A stretch of 64,000 bases of DNA from Bryobacteraceae bacterium. GTDB taxonomy: Bacteria; Acidobacteriota; Terriglobia; Bryobacterales; Bryobacteraceae. A program made the position numbers and the translations under genes. The first letter of the stretch is position 1; the number at the start of each line of letters is the position of its first letter. Positions 44,150 to 54,789 of the stretch are shown one piece after another. Below the pieces are notes generated by a model that saw only the letters and a program-made list of their open reading frames with translations, was not told where the DNA came from and did not search any database. The stretch covers positions 1 to 64,000 of the forward strand of contig JAHCHE010000016.1 of NCBI GenBank assembly GCA_026129905.1. The letters run 5' to 3'.

Positions 44150-46221
44150 CGGAAGCTCAGAGTAACAGCGTTCGTTTCGATGCCGTCGAAGCGAAGCACG
44201 ACCGAGGCGTCGCCGCGGCCGGCGAGCGATCTCGGTACGGGCCCCACAACGGCCTGGTCCAGGCCGGCGAATTGCCCCTGGGCCACGGCGCCCACGACGG
44301 GAACCACAACGCCTCCAATCGAGCAGACCGCCGAGCTGTTGTTGCGGAAGCCCGTCCCGAACAGGCTGAAATAAACCTGATCGCCCGCATCGCCGAGGCC
44401 CACCGGAACATTGGCGCGGTTCGGTGGAGGATCCAGGGTGAAGGTGAAGTCTTCCGTACGGGCGCCGCCGGCGGTCACGCGCAGGAAGGTCGCCGCGGCC
44501 GGTCCCTGACCGCTGGCGTTGGCAGAGAACAGCGCCGGCGCGACCGGGGCGATTTCCACCGTCGCGGTTCCGCTCCCGCCCCCGCCCCCGCCATTCATCA
44601 CGCGCAGCGTTGCCGTCCCGCGGCTCAGTTCCCGAGGCGTCAGAAACTGAATTCGTTCCGGGCTGACAAAGTGCAGGCGGGCGGCGCGACGCGCGCCCTG
44701 GCTGTCGGTGATCGAAATGGAGGTCCCGCCGAGCGATTCCGGCAGGCGGCCGTCGATAACGAACTCGGCGGCGAGATTCCGGCCGTACAGGTCCGCCCAG
44801 GAGTCCGGAGCGAACCGGCCACCGGTGAAGCTAGCCGAGTTGACCAGCCCGGCCGCAGTGAACTCGGGCGCGGGCGCGGCGGCCGGAAGGATCGCGAGCC
44901 CGCCCGTGTGCGCGGCTGCGTGGCCGTCTCGCGTCACGAGGATGGTGACGAGGCTTCTCGCCGTCCGCCTGTCCACGTCGACCGTCATGCGCACCGCCCG
45001 ATGTCCGTCGATAACGGGCAAAGCCGGATCGAATCGGACGGACCCCGGTCGAATGGCCATGCCCGGGCCCAGCAACTGGATACGAGATGAGGCAGCGTCG
45101 ATTCCCGGGCCCCACAGGATCAGGTCGGCGGCTTGCCCGGTCTGTAACGTCCGTCCATAGCTCGAATAGGCTGCGTCGCCGCTGCCCCCGGCGCGCCCAA
45201 TCCCCACCCGCAGAATGTCGATTGACGAAGCGCCGCCCGTCACGCGTACGGACGCGGGAGACCGGCCGCCGCCCGCGGCCGAGACCACGGACGGACTGCC
45301 GAAACCTCCCGCGGCGGTGGTGACAAAAGCCACATCGGCGGTGGGAATGGGAACGTCCTCGGGAAACATGGGTCCGTCGAGCGGCTCGGCGTAGACGATA
45401 TATTCGCCGGGAGGCGCGCCCCGGATGGAGTACGCGCCGCCAGAGTCCGTCAGCGCGCTCACGTGGACGCCGGTTGTAGGATTTAGCGCCGTCACGAAAG
45501 CCCCGCGCACGGGAGCGCCTCCGGGCATCGTCACCTGGCCTTCGATCGTTCCGAACCGGACGGCCGCCTCAGCCGCGGGGTACGCCTCGGCCAAAAACGC
45601 GAACTCGTCGGCGCTCAGCGCGGCGCGGACGTTGTTGGCCGCCGGCCCGGTGAAGTACATGGTGGACCAGATGACGTTGGTGTGGCCCGCGCCAAGCGCA
45701 TGCCCCATTTCGTGCGCCGCAATGCTTTGAATGTCGTGCGTACCCGGCGCCAACGTCGTGGAGAACCGCAACTCGGGGTTGAAGACGATGTCGCTGTCCA
45801 GGATCTCGCCAGTCGCCGGGTTGTACGTAATCATCGTGATCGCCACGGCGCCGTTGGGGCCGCCGACCGCGGACCGGTGCTCGGGCGTATCTGTGAAAAC
45901 AATGTTGTTGCGCCGGTCGCCCGAACTCTCCGGCGCGTCGGTGATCTCGAGGTCGGCGAACCGGACCGCGGAAAACGAGGCGCCGCTCCACGAGACAGCC
46001 GCCGCCCGTAGCGCGGCCAGAGGGTCGCTGTCGGGGGCGATAATCACGCCGCCCTCGCGGTTCATCAATCCCGCCGCGGTCCGGCTGCCAACCGCGAACC
46101 GCACGTTGGCGAAGTCCCCGCGCCGGAGCGGAACTCCCTCCGTGGTCGTCCACCGAACGTAGCCCCAGGCGGCCGGGCCCGCGACCGCAATGCAGGCAAG
46201 AACTCGGAATCGCCGCTGCAT
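44146..46221 (-). CDS. Secreted matrixin-like metalloprotease with Solibacter C-terminal domain
   Basis: 691 residues. A leader (FRVLACIAVAGPAAWG) precedes a metzincin domain with the zinc motif AAHEMGHALGAGHTN (HExxHxxGxxH, around 170-180). A carboxypeptidase-regulatory-like unit follows (about 228-300; GTIEGQVTMPGGAPVRGAFV). The last about 230 residues form the TIGR03437-type Solibacter domain (ARLHFVSPERIQFLTP; APALFSANASGQGPAA). A Met-turn could not be placed with confidence. It is probably extracellular and degrades protein. The gene below, one base away, encodes a small exported partner that often accompanies such proteases. Confidence 0.9.
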   Translation of the reverse strand: MQRRFRVLACIAVAGPAAWGYVRWTTTEGVPLRRGDFANVRFAVGSRTAAGLMNREGGVIIAPDSDPLAALRAAAVSWSGASFSAVRFADLEITDAPESSGDRRNNIVFTDTPEHRSAVGGPNGAVAITMITYNPATGEILDSDIVFNPELRFSTTLAPGTHDIQSIAAHEMGHALGAGHTNVIWSTMYFTGPAANNVRAALSADEFAFLAEAYPAAEAAVRFGTIEGQVTMPGGAPVRGAFVTALNPTTGVHVSALTDSGGAYSIRGAPPGEYIVYAEPLDGPMFPEDVPIPTADVAFVTTAAGGFGSPSVVSAAGGGRSPASVRVTGGASSIDILRVGIGRAGGSGDAAYSSYGRTLQTGQAADLILWGPGIDAASSRIQLLGPGMAIRPGSVRFDPALPVIDGHRAVRMTVDVDRRTARSLVTILVTRDGHAAAHTGGLAILPAAAPAPEFTAAGLVNSASFTGGRFAPDSWADLYGRNLAAEFVIDGRLPESLGGTSISITDSQGARRAARLHFVSPERIQFLTPRELSRGTATLRVMNGGGGGGSGTATVEIAPVAPALFSANASGQGPAAATFLRVTAGGARTEDFTFTLDPPPNRANVPVGLGDAGDQVYFSLFGTGFRNNSSAVCSIGGVVVPVVGAVAQGQFAGLDQAVVGPVPRSLAGRGDASVVLRFDGIETNAVTLSFR

Positions 46222-46222
46222 T

Positions 46223-46777
46223 TCAGCGCGCCTCCCCGCCGCGATTCCGCCGCAGCCGTTCCTGAACGCGCGCCTTGAGCGCCGCGAGGGACGCGATGCC
46301 TTCTCCCGGATCGGTGACGCCCGCGCGGGCGGGCATCACCCCCTCGAGTTCCTGCCGGACGATGACGCGCCCGCCGCCGGACTCCCGCATGACGGAGTAC
46401 TTTCCCTGGCACCATCCGGTGGTGCGCAGGTAGCCGACCGGGGTGCGGTACAGGAAGACGACCACTTCCTCGCCCGGCGCAAACGGCACGGCCCCGGCGA
46501 TCCGCATGCCGACATTTCCGATCACCCCGCCGGGTTCGCTGACCACAATCTCACGCGGCCCGGACGCTTTGAGCGCGTCGTCCACCAGTAGCCTGTGATG
46601 CGTCCAGATATAGCGCCCGCCGGGATCCCACGCGCTCCACGAACTCACGATCCTCCCGTGAACAACGACTTCCGAGTTGTCGACCAGCTTGTCGAACGGC
46701 AGTCGGGGGACGATCGTCCCATGGGCCGCGGAGGCAAAGAGCAGGGCAGCCGCCGCCAGGCGGTGGTGAAGGGCCAT
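46223..46777 (-). CDS. small exported partner of the metalloprotease, hypothetical
   Basis: 184 residues with a signal peptide (HHRLAAAALLFASAAHG) and a beta-rich domain (SEVVVHGRIVSSWSAWD, then APGEEVVVFLYRTPVGYLRT and CQGKYSV). Its ATG lies upstream in the same transcript and the stop is one base before the protease start. The fold resembles small OB/immunoglobulin-like acidobacterial proteins next to matrixins; an inhibitor or chaperone role is a guess from position only. Function unknown. Confidence 0.75.
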   Translation of the reverse strand: MALHHRLAAAALLFASAAHGTIVPRLPFDKLVDNSEVVVHGRIVSSWSAWDPGGRYIWTHHRLLVDDALKASGPREIVVSEPGGVIGNVGMRIAGAVPFAPGEEVVVFLYRTPVGYLRTTGWCQGKYSVMRESGGGRVIVRQELEGVMPARAGVTDPGEGIASLAALKARVQERLRRNRGGEAR

Positions 46778-46807
46778 CTCCCACAGTATCGGCGGATGGC
46801 GCGCCGA

Positions 46808-48325
46808 TCAGGAGGCGGCGGGGAAGGTCATGGAATCGACGTAGGCGTCTTCAAACGCGGGGTCGTCAGCGAGGCGTACGTGGCGGACCAGCTTCCTAAG
46901 CGCGGAAAAATCCCGTTCCTCCGCCGCGGTGCGAAACAAGGCGATCTTGGCGCCGAGCAACGCCGTGTTCCCCGCCGCCGCGATGGACTCCGGCGCGAAA
47001 TCGAACAGACCGACGCGAAGCGCGCTGGCGTGACTGACGTAGTTGCCGAAAGCGCCGGCGAGATAGACCTTCTCCGGCCGGCCCCGTCCCAATTGGCCGA
47101 GCAGGATGCGAACGCCGGCGGCGATGGCGCCCTTGGCCAACTGAAGCTCCCGGATGTCGCGCTGAACCAGCGTCACGGCGCCGATCAGCGGCCACTCCCG
47201 GGCGCCGTTCGCCAGCCTGCCGCTGGGGTGGAGGCGGCCGAGTTCGAGCCCGCAGGCGATCACGTCTACCAGACCGCTGCCGCAGATTCCGCGCGGCGCC
47301 GCGCCGCCCAGCACGTGAAACTGGAGGTCGCCGCCGGAGATGCCGGCCTCCGCGATGGCGCCGGTCGCCGCCCGCATGCCCATCGAAATCCGTCCGCCTT
47401 CGAACGCCGGTCCCGCCGCGGTGGAGGCGCAGAGCAAGCCGCTCCGGTCGCCGACGACGATCTCGCCGTTCGTTCCCAGGTCGAGAAGCCCGGTGGACGC
47501 CGCGGCCTGGTGGAGGCCGGTGGCGAGAATCCCCGCGAGAATGTCGCTTCCCACGAAACCGCCGAGGCAGGGGAGAAACTGAACCGCCGGGTTGCCCGGG
47601 ACTTCCCACCCGAGTTCCGCCGCGCGGAACGTCTTGAGGCCGTCGTCGGACGGCTGAAACGGGTAGTGCGAAAGCGGCTCCGGATCGATAGCGCAGAACA
47701 GGTGGTGCATTACCGTGTTGCCCACCAGGACGATTTCGGAGACCGCGACCGGCCGGGAGGCGGCCGCGAGCAGTTCGGCGAGAAGTCCTCTGATCCCCGC
47801 GCGGATGAGGCCGGCCAGGCGCCCCAGACCGTCGGTGTCCAGCGCCGCCTGCACGCGGCTCATGATGTCGCTGCCGTGCGCCGTCTGGGGATTCAGCCCA
47901 GAACGGACGCCGAGCACGCGGCCGGTGGAAAGGTCGAGAAGCTGGGCCACCAGCGTCGTCGTGCCGACATCGACGGCGATGGCGAATCCGGGGCGTGGCG
48001 TGAAGGCGAATTCGCGGTCGTCGGCCAGGATCGCCGTTTCCCACTGGCCGATCTCGAGGGTGAGGTCGGAAACCGCGGAGCAACGGCAGGCCAGCCGCCA
48101 ACCGTCGCGCAACTCGCCGGGTAGCAGGATGCGCTCTTCTTCCGGGTGTACGGGCAGGCGACCCTCCAGCAGCTTCACCCGGCATTTGCGGCACCGCCCG
48201 TGGCCGCCGCACGGAAACTCGACGCCGTAGGAGAAGAGGACATCGCGAAGCGGCGCGCCGCGCGGGACTTCGAACGTCTCCCCCAGGGGCTCGAGCCGGA
48301 TTCGGACGGCGTCGCGCATCGGCAT
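46808..48325 (-). CDS. Corrinoid-protein activator (RACo/RamA-like ASKHA ATPase with 2Fe-2S domain)
   Basis: 505 residues. An N-terminal plant-type ferredoxin domain with cysteines at 39, 45, 48 and 80/82 (FPCGGHGRCRKCRV, ACRC), then an ASKHA ATPase core: IAVDVGTTTLVAQLLD, DLGTNGEIVVGD and CGSGLVDVIACGLELG. Proteins of this type use ATP to reduce inactive Co(II) corrinoid proteins back to Co(I). It is the last gene of a four-gene operon whose first gene is a B12-binding protein, which fits that job exactly. No substrate is bound by itself. Confidence 0.92.
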   Translation of the reverse strand: MPMRDAVRIRLEPLGETFEVPRGAPLRDVLFSYGVEFPCGGHGRCRKCRVKLLEGRLPVHPEEERILLPGELRDGWRLACRCSAVSDLTLEIGQWETAILADDREFAFTPRPGFAIAVDVGTTTLVAQLLDLSTGRVLGVRSGLNPQTAHGSDIMSRVQAALDTDGLGRLAGLIRAGIRGLLAELLAAASRPVAVSEIVLVGNTVMHHLFCAIDPEPLSHYPFQPSDDGLKTFRAAELGWEVPGNPAVQFLPCLGGFVGSDILAGILATGLHQAAASTGLLDLGTNGEIVVGDRSGLLCASTAAGPAFEGGRISMGMRAATGAIAEAGISGGDLQFHVLGGAAPRGICGSGLVDVIACGLELGRLHPSGRLANGAREWPLIGAVTLVQRDIRELQLAKGAIAAGVRILLGQLGRGRPEKVYLAGAFGNYVSHASALRVGLFDFAPESIAAAGNTALLGAKIALFRTAAEERDFSALRKLVRHVRLADDPAFEDAYVDSMTFPAAS

Positions 48326-48338
48326 GGCGGAGCGGCGC

Positions 48339-49082
48339 CTAGGAGGACTTCTCCGATCGGATCACGCCGTCGTCGTGGCTCGCCGCCACGCGGCAGCCCG
48401 GCGGAACCACCAGGAACTCGTCGTTCCACTCGCCGTTGACCAGGCGATGAATCAGACGCATGTCGCCGGTGATTTTCTGATAGCCCATGCCGCGTTCGAC
48501 CGCCTCCCGCTCGGTGTGACGCTCAAAGCGGTCGTCGGGCTCGACGCCCATCTCGATGAAGGTGAGTTTGCCGTAATTGCGGGTATAGCCGCCGATCTGG
48601 TCCCAGAGATACTGCGCGTTCTCCTCGCCGTATTTCTCGACCATCTCTTCATAGGTCAGGCCCAGGCCGGTCTTGCGGTAGAAGGAATCGGGGCCAAGCT
48701 GGTCGAGGTCCTTGCCGCGCTCGATCCAGCCGGTGGTCTTGAAATAAACGCCGGGGTTGCCGGTGAAATACTCCATGTAGCGTTCGCGGCTTCCGAGGAA
48801 CAGCGTGATGCAATCGTGGCCGCGCGGAAGCACCAGCGGAATGCCTCTTGCCGTGAGGCCCGCCAGGCCCATGCCGCATAGCGCGTAACCCAGCAAGACG
48901 GCGCTGTAGAGGGATTCGTCCACCCGGTCGACGACCGCCTGGAGCCGGTCCCGCATGCCGGCCCCGCCGATATCGTGCAGGCCCTTGGGCAGGAACTCGA
49001 CGTCGATCTGGTGCGGCGACCTGGCGAGGGATGCGCAGAGCTCGCGGTAAAGGATCTCGCAGGCGATGAGCTTCAGACGCAT
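48339..49082 (-). CDS. DUF1638 protein
   Basis: 247 residues, starting KLIACEILYRELCASLARSP, with LLGYALCGMGLAGLTARG and LPRGHDCITLFLGSRERY, features of DUF1638. The family is found near corrinoid methyltransferase genes in archaea and bacteria, where it is thought to help in methyl transfer or corrinoid handling; activity unproven. It overlaps the homocysteine methyltransferase-like gene by ten bases and is followed by the activator after 13. The conserved cysteines (CEILYREL, CGMG, HDC) could bind metal. Confidence 0.85.
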   Translation of the reverse strand: MRLKLIACEILYRELCASLARSPHQIDVEFLPKGLHDIGGAGMRDRLQAVVDRVDESLYSAVLLGYALCGMGLAGLTARGIPLVLPRGHDCITLFLGSRERYMEYFTGNPGVYFKTTGWIERGKDLDQLGPDSFYRKTGLGLTYEEMVEKYGEENAQYLWDQIGGYTRNYGKLTFIEMGVEPDDRFERHTEREAVERGMGYQKITGDMRLIHRLVNGEWNDEFLVVPPGCRVAASHDDGVIRSEKSS

Positions 49083-49933
49083 GCGCGGGCAAGGGCCGCC
49101 CGGGCCGCCCGGATGTATTCCGGGTCCGTGCCGCAGCAGCCTCCGATGTAGCCGGCGCCGGCCTCCACCAGCGCGGGAATATGGCGGGCGAACTCCTCAG
49201 GCGACGTGCGATAGACCACCCGCCCTTGCGCCAATTCGGGAAGGCCGGCATTCGCCTTGATCCATACGGGCAGGGAACTGGCGGCCCTCAACCGGGCGCA
49301 CACCGGGACATAGCCGGCGATGCCGTTGCCGCAGTTGGCGCCGATGACGGACGCGCCCGCCGCGGCGAGTTCGTCGGCGGCCTGCTCGGGCGTGACGCCC
49401 ATCATCGTGCGGTCCTTGTTCCGGCCGGAGTCGTAGACCATGCACGCCACCACCGGCAGCCCGGTGGCCTTCGCCGCCGCCACGGCGATTCTGGCCTCGA
49501 CGAGATCGGACATGGTCTCGACGACGATCGCGTCGGCGCCGGCTTCCGCCAGCGCGTCGGCCTGTTCGGCGAAGGCGGCCTTGAGGTCGTTCTCGCTGAC
49601 GTCGCCGGCGATCAGCAGCTTTCCGCTCGGACCCATCGAGGCGAACACCCGGGCCCGCCCCGCCGCCGCCCGCCGCGAGATTTCAACCCCGGCGCGGTTC
49701 AGCGCGGCTACGTCAGCCGAGGGATCGCGCTCGACAACGACCACCCGGTTGGCGCGGAAGGTGTTCGTCAGGATCACTTCGCTGCCGGCTTGCACGTATG
49801 CGCGCGCCACCTCCTCCACGCGTTCCGGAAACGCCACGTTCCAGAAATCCGGAAGTTCGTCCGGACCGAGGCCGCGGGCCTGCAACTCGGTGCCCCATGC
49901 GCCATCGGTCAGAATGGGCTGCTTCGCGCTCAC
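49073..49933 (-). CDS. Homocysteine S-methyltransferase-family protein
   Basis: 286 residues forming a BHMT/MetH-type barrel: LTDGAWGTELQARGLG, ILTNTFRANRV and the zinc cysteines C201 (IGANCGNG) and C266-C267 (IGGCCGTDP). All three zinc ligands are present, so it should activate a thiol such as homocysteine and accept a methyl group from a corrinoid. It follows the B12-binding gene by 13 bases and overlaps DUF1638. Together these could act like a split MetH fed by a methyl donor that is not obvious. A full-length metH is not in the window. Confidence 0.9.
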   Translation of the reverse strand: MSAKQPILTDGAWGTELQARGLGPDELPDFWNVAFPERVEEVARAYVQAGSEVILTNTFRANRVVVVERDPSADVAALNRAGVEISRRAAAGRARVFASMGPSGKLLIAGDVSENDLKAAFAEQADALAEAGADAIVVETMSDLVEARIAVAAAKATGLPVVACMVYDSGRNKDRTMMGVTPEQAADELAAAGASVIGANCGNGIAGYVPVCARLRAASSLPVWIKANAGLPELAQGRVVYRTSPEEFARHIPALVEAGAGYIGGCCGTDPEYIRAARAALARACV

Positions 49934-49946
49934 GGGAGTTCCGCCC

Positions 49947-50582
49947 TCAGGCGGCCACCAGTTCGCGGGCTTTTCGGACCGCCGCGCTGGCGTTGTCGGC
50001 GTAGCCGTCGGCGCCGATCTCGCTGGCGTACTCGGCGGTTACCGGAGCGCCGCCGACCATCACCTTCACGTTCTCGCGCACCCCCGCCTCGCGCAGCGCC
50101 TGTATGGTCGTTTTCATCGCCGGCATCGTCACCGTCAGCAACGCCGACATGCAAATGAGGTGCGGGTTCCTTTCCTTCACCGCGGCGACGAACTTGTCCA
50201 CCGCCACGTCCGCGCCGAGGTCGATCACCTCGAAGCCGCCGCCTTCCAGCATCGACGCGACCAGGTTCTTGCCGATGTCGTGCAGATCGCCCTTCACCGT
50301 GCCGATTATGACGCGTCCCACCGGCTCCGCGCCCGCGGCCGCCAGCAGCGGCCGGATCAACGCGAGCGAGCCCTTCATCGCGCGCGCTGCCAGCAGGAGT
50401 TCCGGCACGAAGTATTCTTCGCACTCGAACTTCGAGCCGGCTTCGTTCATCGCCGGTATCATCGCCTCGTTGATGAGGCTCTGCGGGTCCACCTTCTCCG
50501 CCAGGGCCGCTTCCGTGACGGCGATCGCCGTCTTCTGGTCTCCATTCAGTATCGCGTCGTAAAGCTTCTTGAGGTCCGCCAT
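49947..50582 (-). CDS. B12-binding corrinoid protein (MtbC/MtaC-like)
   Basis: 211 residues. N-terminal helical cap (1-85) with DPQSLINEAMIPAMNEAG, then a Rossmann cobalamin-binding domain with the lower-ligand motif GTVKGDLHDIGKNL (D99, H101, G104), and a later GGAPVTAEYASEIGADGY as in methylamine and methanol corrinoid proteins. It carries the methyl group on cobalt. It is first in an operon with a thiol methyltransferase, DUF1638 and a reductive activator. No MttB, MtmB or MtaB homologue, the usual methyl donor partner, is adjacent. Confidence 0.93.
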   Translation of the reverse strand: MADLKKLYDAILNGDQKTAIAVTEAALAEKVDPQSLINEAMIPAMNEAGSKFECEEYFVPELLLAARAMKGSLALIRPLLAAAGAEPVGRVIIGTVKGDLHDIGKNLVASMLEGGGFEVIDLGADVAVDKFVAAVKERNPHLICMSALLTVTMPAMKTTIQALREAGVRENVKVMVGGAPVTAEYASEIGADGYADNASAAVRKARELVAA

Positions 50583-50679
50583 TATGCCTCCCGCGCCGTT
50601 GGTGCGTGAAATAGGACTAACTGATCCGCTTTAATTGCGGCTTCCTGATTCTACCAAAGTGCCGGCGGCTTGTGCGCCG

Positions 50680-52218
50680 TTACGGCGCGGTGGTGGCCAG
50701 CGGCGCAACCGATGCGGGGGGAAGCTCCAGGTCTGGCATCGGTTTGGCGACAAACAGCCGCCGGCACAGCGTGGCGGTCCAGCGCGCCCAGCGATTCGCT
50801 TTCTTTCGCCGCGCGCTATCGGTGGCGATGCCGGTGTTCGCGTACATCTGCCGGTACAGCTTGGAAATGAAAACGAACGCCAGCCGCGATTTCAGCGATT
50901 TGACGCAGTCGGCCCGACGCCAGATCTCCCGCAGGCTGTAATAGCTGTCCCAGACGCCTTGCGTGCGGGTCCGTATCTCATCCGGCGTCATGGTCGGGTG
51001 GGGCGAGTACAGCTTTGGGCGGAGGTGTCCGGGGATCAGCCAGTAGCGGGTGATGGGAACGCCCGCGATGCGCGTTGCGCCGCCGCCGAGGCTCTTTTCC
51101 CACCGGTCGAAATCGATCGTGCCCGGAAACGGCGTCATCGTAACGAACTGCGCGAACGTCAGGCCGGCCCGCTTGGCGAGCGCGGCGGTTGCGTCGAAGG
51201 TATCTTCACGGTCCGTAGCCAGACCGAAGATGAAGGACCCAAGCACGTGCACGCCGTGCTTCTTGAACGTCCTCAGACGCTCGACCAGGTTCTCGCCCGA
51301 ACAGTTGAAGTCCTTGTACACGGATTTGAGTCCCTCGGCGGTGACCGCCTCGACGCCGACCAGAGCGCCGCGAATGCGCGCCTCCCGCATGGCGTCGAGA
51401 AACCCGGGATCTTCCGCCGCTTCCATGGTGATCTGCGTGAAGAAGATCATGTCGGACGGGAGAGCGGCCAGGCGCCTCATAAATTCAAATCGCTCCGCGC
51501 GCATAGCGGCGAGTTCGGCGGCGCGCTGACCGTTCTGCCGTTGGGCCAGCGCGATGTCGGTCAGGGTCACCGGATAGAAGTTGTCGTCCGCCAGCGCAAT
51601 AAAGCGGAAACCCATTCTCCGAAGCTGTACGATTTCCTCGATGACGCTCTCGGTTCCGCGCTGCCGCGGCCGCTGGCCGTCGGTGCGCCACACCGAGCAA
51701 AACGAGCAGTGCTTGGCGCACCCGCGGACCGTCTGGACCGAGGCCCACATGTAGCGGTTCCGCGGCATCAGGTCCCATCGCGCGGGCAGAAAACTGTCGG
51801 CGGAAACGCGCCCGCCTTCGTAGACGCGCTCGGGAGATCCTTGCACGCAATCCGCCACGACGCGGCCCCAGACGAGGTCGCCATCGCCCTTGACGACCGA
51901 ATGCGCGCCGCCGAGCTGGTGCGCCTCTTCCGGATACAGCGTCGCGTGGATGCCGCCGAATACCACGTAGGCGCCCCGGCTGCGCGCGATGCGCCCAACT
52001 TCCAGGCCCCGCAGGGCGTTGGCCGTATGAATCCCGATGCCCACGACGTCGCCCGGCTGTATTCGTTCGGCCTGAATCGGCTCCAGCGTTTCATCTACGA
52101 TTTCCGGATCGCCGTACCGGGCTGGCGTCGCCGCCGCAAGGACGTACAGCCATCGAGGCGTGATGACGCCGATGCCGAACGCCACGTCACTGGGGTTGAC
52201 GAGATGGACCCGCAACAT
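50680..52218 (-). CDS. B12-binding domain radical SAM protein
   Basis: 512 residues: an N-terminal cobalamin-binding Rossmann domain (about 1-140; GDVVGIGIHTANALRGLEVG, GGIHATLYPEEA) and a radical SAM barrel with the cluster motif CAKHCSFCSV (about 175). C-terminal helices end in a basic stretch and a proline-rich tail. The domain-order fits the HpnP/HpnR and other class B methylases or related unassigned enzymes; nothing nearby, such as hopanoid genes, picks one. It lies about 100 bases past the corrinoid operon start on the same strand but is upstream of it, and is divergent from tyrS. Confidence 0.9.
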   Translation of the reverse strand: MLRVHLVNPSDVAFGIGVITPRWLYVLAAATPARYGDPEIVDETLEPIQAERIQPGDVVGIGIHTANALRGLEVGRIARSRGAYVVFGGIHATLYPEEAHQLGGAHSVVKGDGDLVWGRVVADCVQGSPERVYEGGRVSADSFLPARWDLMPRNRYMWASVQTVRGCAKHCSFCSVWRTDGQRPRQRGTESVIEEIVQLRRMGFRFIALADDNFYPVTLTDIALAQRQNGQRAAELAAMRAERFEFMRRLAALPSDMIFFTQITMEAAEDPGFLDAMREARIRGALVGVEAVTAEGLKSVYKDFNCSGENLVERLRTFKKHGVHVLGSFIFGLATDREDTFDATAALAKRAGLTFAQFVTMTPFPGTIDFDRWEKSLGGGATRIAGVPITRYWLIPGHLRPKLYSPHPTMTPDEIRTRTQGVWDSYYSLREIWRRADCVKSLKSRLAFVFISKLYRQMYANTGIATDSARRKKANRWARWTATLCRRLFVAKPMPDLELPPASVAPLATTAP

Positions 52219-52346
52219 GCCTCCTCAGCCGGTCTTCGCGCCCGACCGAAGATGGCCTCGGCTTGCTGGCGGGATGAACGACCTATTGAGTATACATGCC
52301 CGCGCGAACATCCGCCGCCGGCCTGGCAGCGGAATCGTAGAATGAG

Positions 52347-53555
52347 ATGGTGCCGGCAGCTACGGTTCAAGAGCAGATCTCATACATCCGAAAGGGCGTA
52401 GCCGAAATCATCCGCGAGGAGGACCTGGCCGAACGCCTCGCGCAGGCGGAAAACGAAGGCCGGCCACTGCGGATCAAGGTAGGGTTCGACCCCACCGCCC
52501 CCGATCTGCACCTGGGCCACACCGTCCTTATCCGCAAGATGAAGCACTTCCAGGACCTCGGCCACACCGTCTTCTTCGTCATCGGCGACATGACCGGCCT
52601 CATCGGCGATCCCACCGGCCGCAACATCACCCGCCCGCCCATGACCCGCGAGGAAATCGCCGCCAACGCCGAAACGTACAAGACCCAGGTATTCAAGATC
52701 CTCGATCCGGAAAAAACGGAGGTCCGCTTCAACAGTAGCTGGCTTGAGCCGCTGAACTTCGTCGACATCATCCGCCTATGTTCCCGCTACACCGTCGCCC
52801 GCCTGCTCGAGCGGGACGATTTCTCCAAGCGGTTCCGAGACGGCACGCCCATTTCCGTTCACGAACTGCTCTACCCGCTGGCGCAGGCCTACGATTCGGT
52901 CGCCCTCCGTTGCGATGCCGAACTCGGCGGCACGGACCAGAAGTTCAATCTCCTGGTGGGCCGCGAAATCCAGCGGGATTTCGGGCAGCCGCCGCAGATC
53001 GTCGTCACCACGCCCCTCCTCGAGGGCCTGGACGGCGTCGAGAAAATGTCAAAGTCCAAAGGCAATTACGTGGGCATCGCCGAACCTCCCGCGGACATGT
53101 TCAAGAAGCTGATGTCCGTCAGCGACGACCTGATGTGGCGCTATTACGAGCTGCTTACCGACCTGTCCGAAGCCGATGTCGCGGCTCTGCGGCGCCGCGT
53201 CGCCGCGGGCGAGGTCCACCCGAAAACCGCCAAAATGGACCTGGCCCGCCTGATCGTCGCCGGTTTCCATTCCTCCTCCTCCGCCGGCGAGGCGGCCGCC
53301 GAGTGGCAGCGCGTGGTGGCCGCCGGCGAGATCCCGGCCGACATCGCAACCATCCGCCTCGACGGCGGCAGCATCCGCATCGACAAAGCGCTGGCCAGAG
53401 CCGGACTCGCGTCCTCCGTCGCCGAGGCCGTCCGCAAACTGAAGGAAGGCGCCGTCGAAATCGACGGAACCAGAATCTCCGGCTTTATCCAGCTCGCCTC
53501 CCCCGGCCAGTACGTGATCCGGCTCGGACGCCACTGGAAGCGCCTCGTCGTCTAA
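52347..53555 (+). CDS. tyrS: Tyrosyl-tRNA synthetase
   Basis: 402 residues, class I synthetase. HIGH-like motif PDLHLGHTV (about residue 53), [11 protein letters not shown] (about 233), and a C-terminal S4-like RNA-binding domain (about 335-402; [20 protein letters not shown]). It charges tRNA-Tyr. It starts a tight operon with two MacB-like permeases, an acetyltransferase and folP (spacings five, two, minus eight and three bases). Confidence 0.95.
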   Translation: MVPAATVQEQISYIRKGVAEIIREEDLAERLAQAENEGRPLRIKVGFDPTAPDLHLGHTVLIRKMKHFQDLGHTVFFVIGDMTGLIGDPTGRNITRPPMTREEIAANAETYKTQVFKILDPEKTEVRFNSSWLEPLNFVDIIRLCSRYTVARLLERDDFSKRFRDGTPISVHELLYPLAQAYDSVALRCDAELGGTDQKFNLLVGREIQRDFGQPPQIVVTTPLLEGLDGVEKMSKSKGNYVGIAEPPADMFKKLMSVSDDLMWRYYELLTDLSEADVAALRRRVAAGEVHPKTAKMDLARLIVAGFHSSSSAGEAAAEWQRVVAAGEIPADIATIRLDGGSIRIDKALARAGLASSVAEAVRKLKEGAVEIDGTRISGFIQLASPGQYVIRLGRHWKRLVV

Positions 53556-53560
53556 CCTCC

Positions 53561-54787
<1,227 letters not shown>

Positions 54788-54789
54788 CG

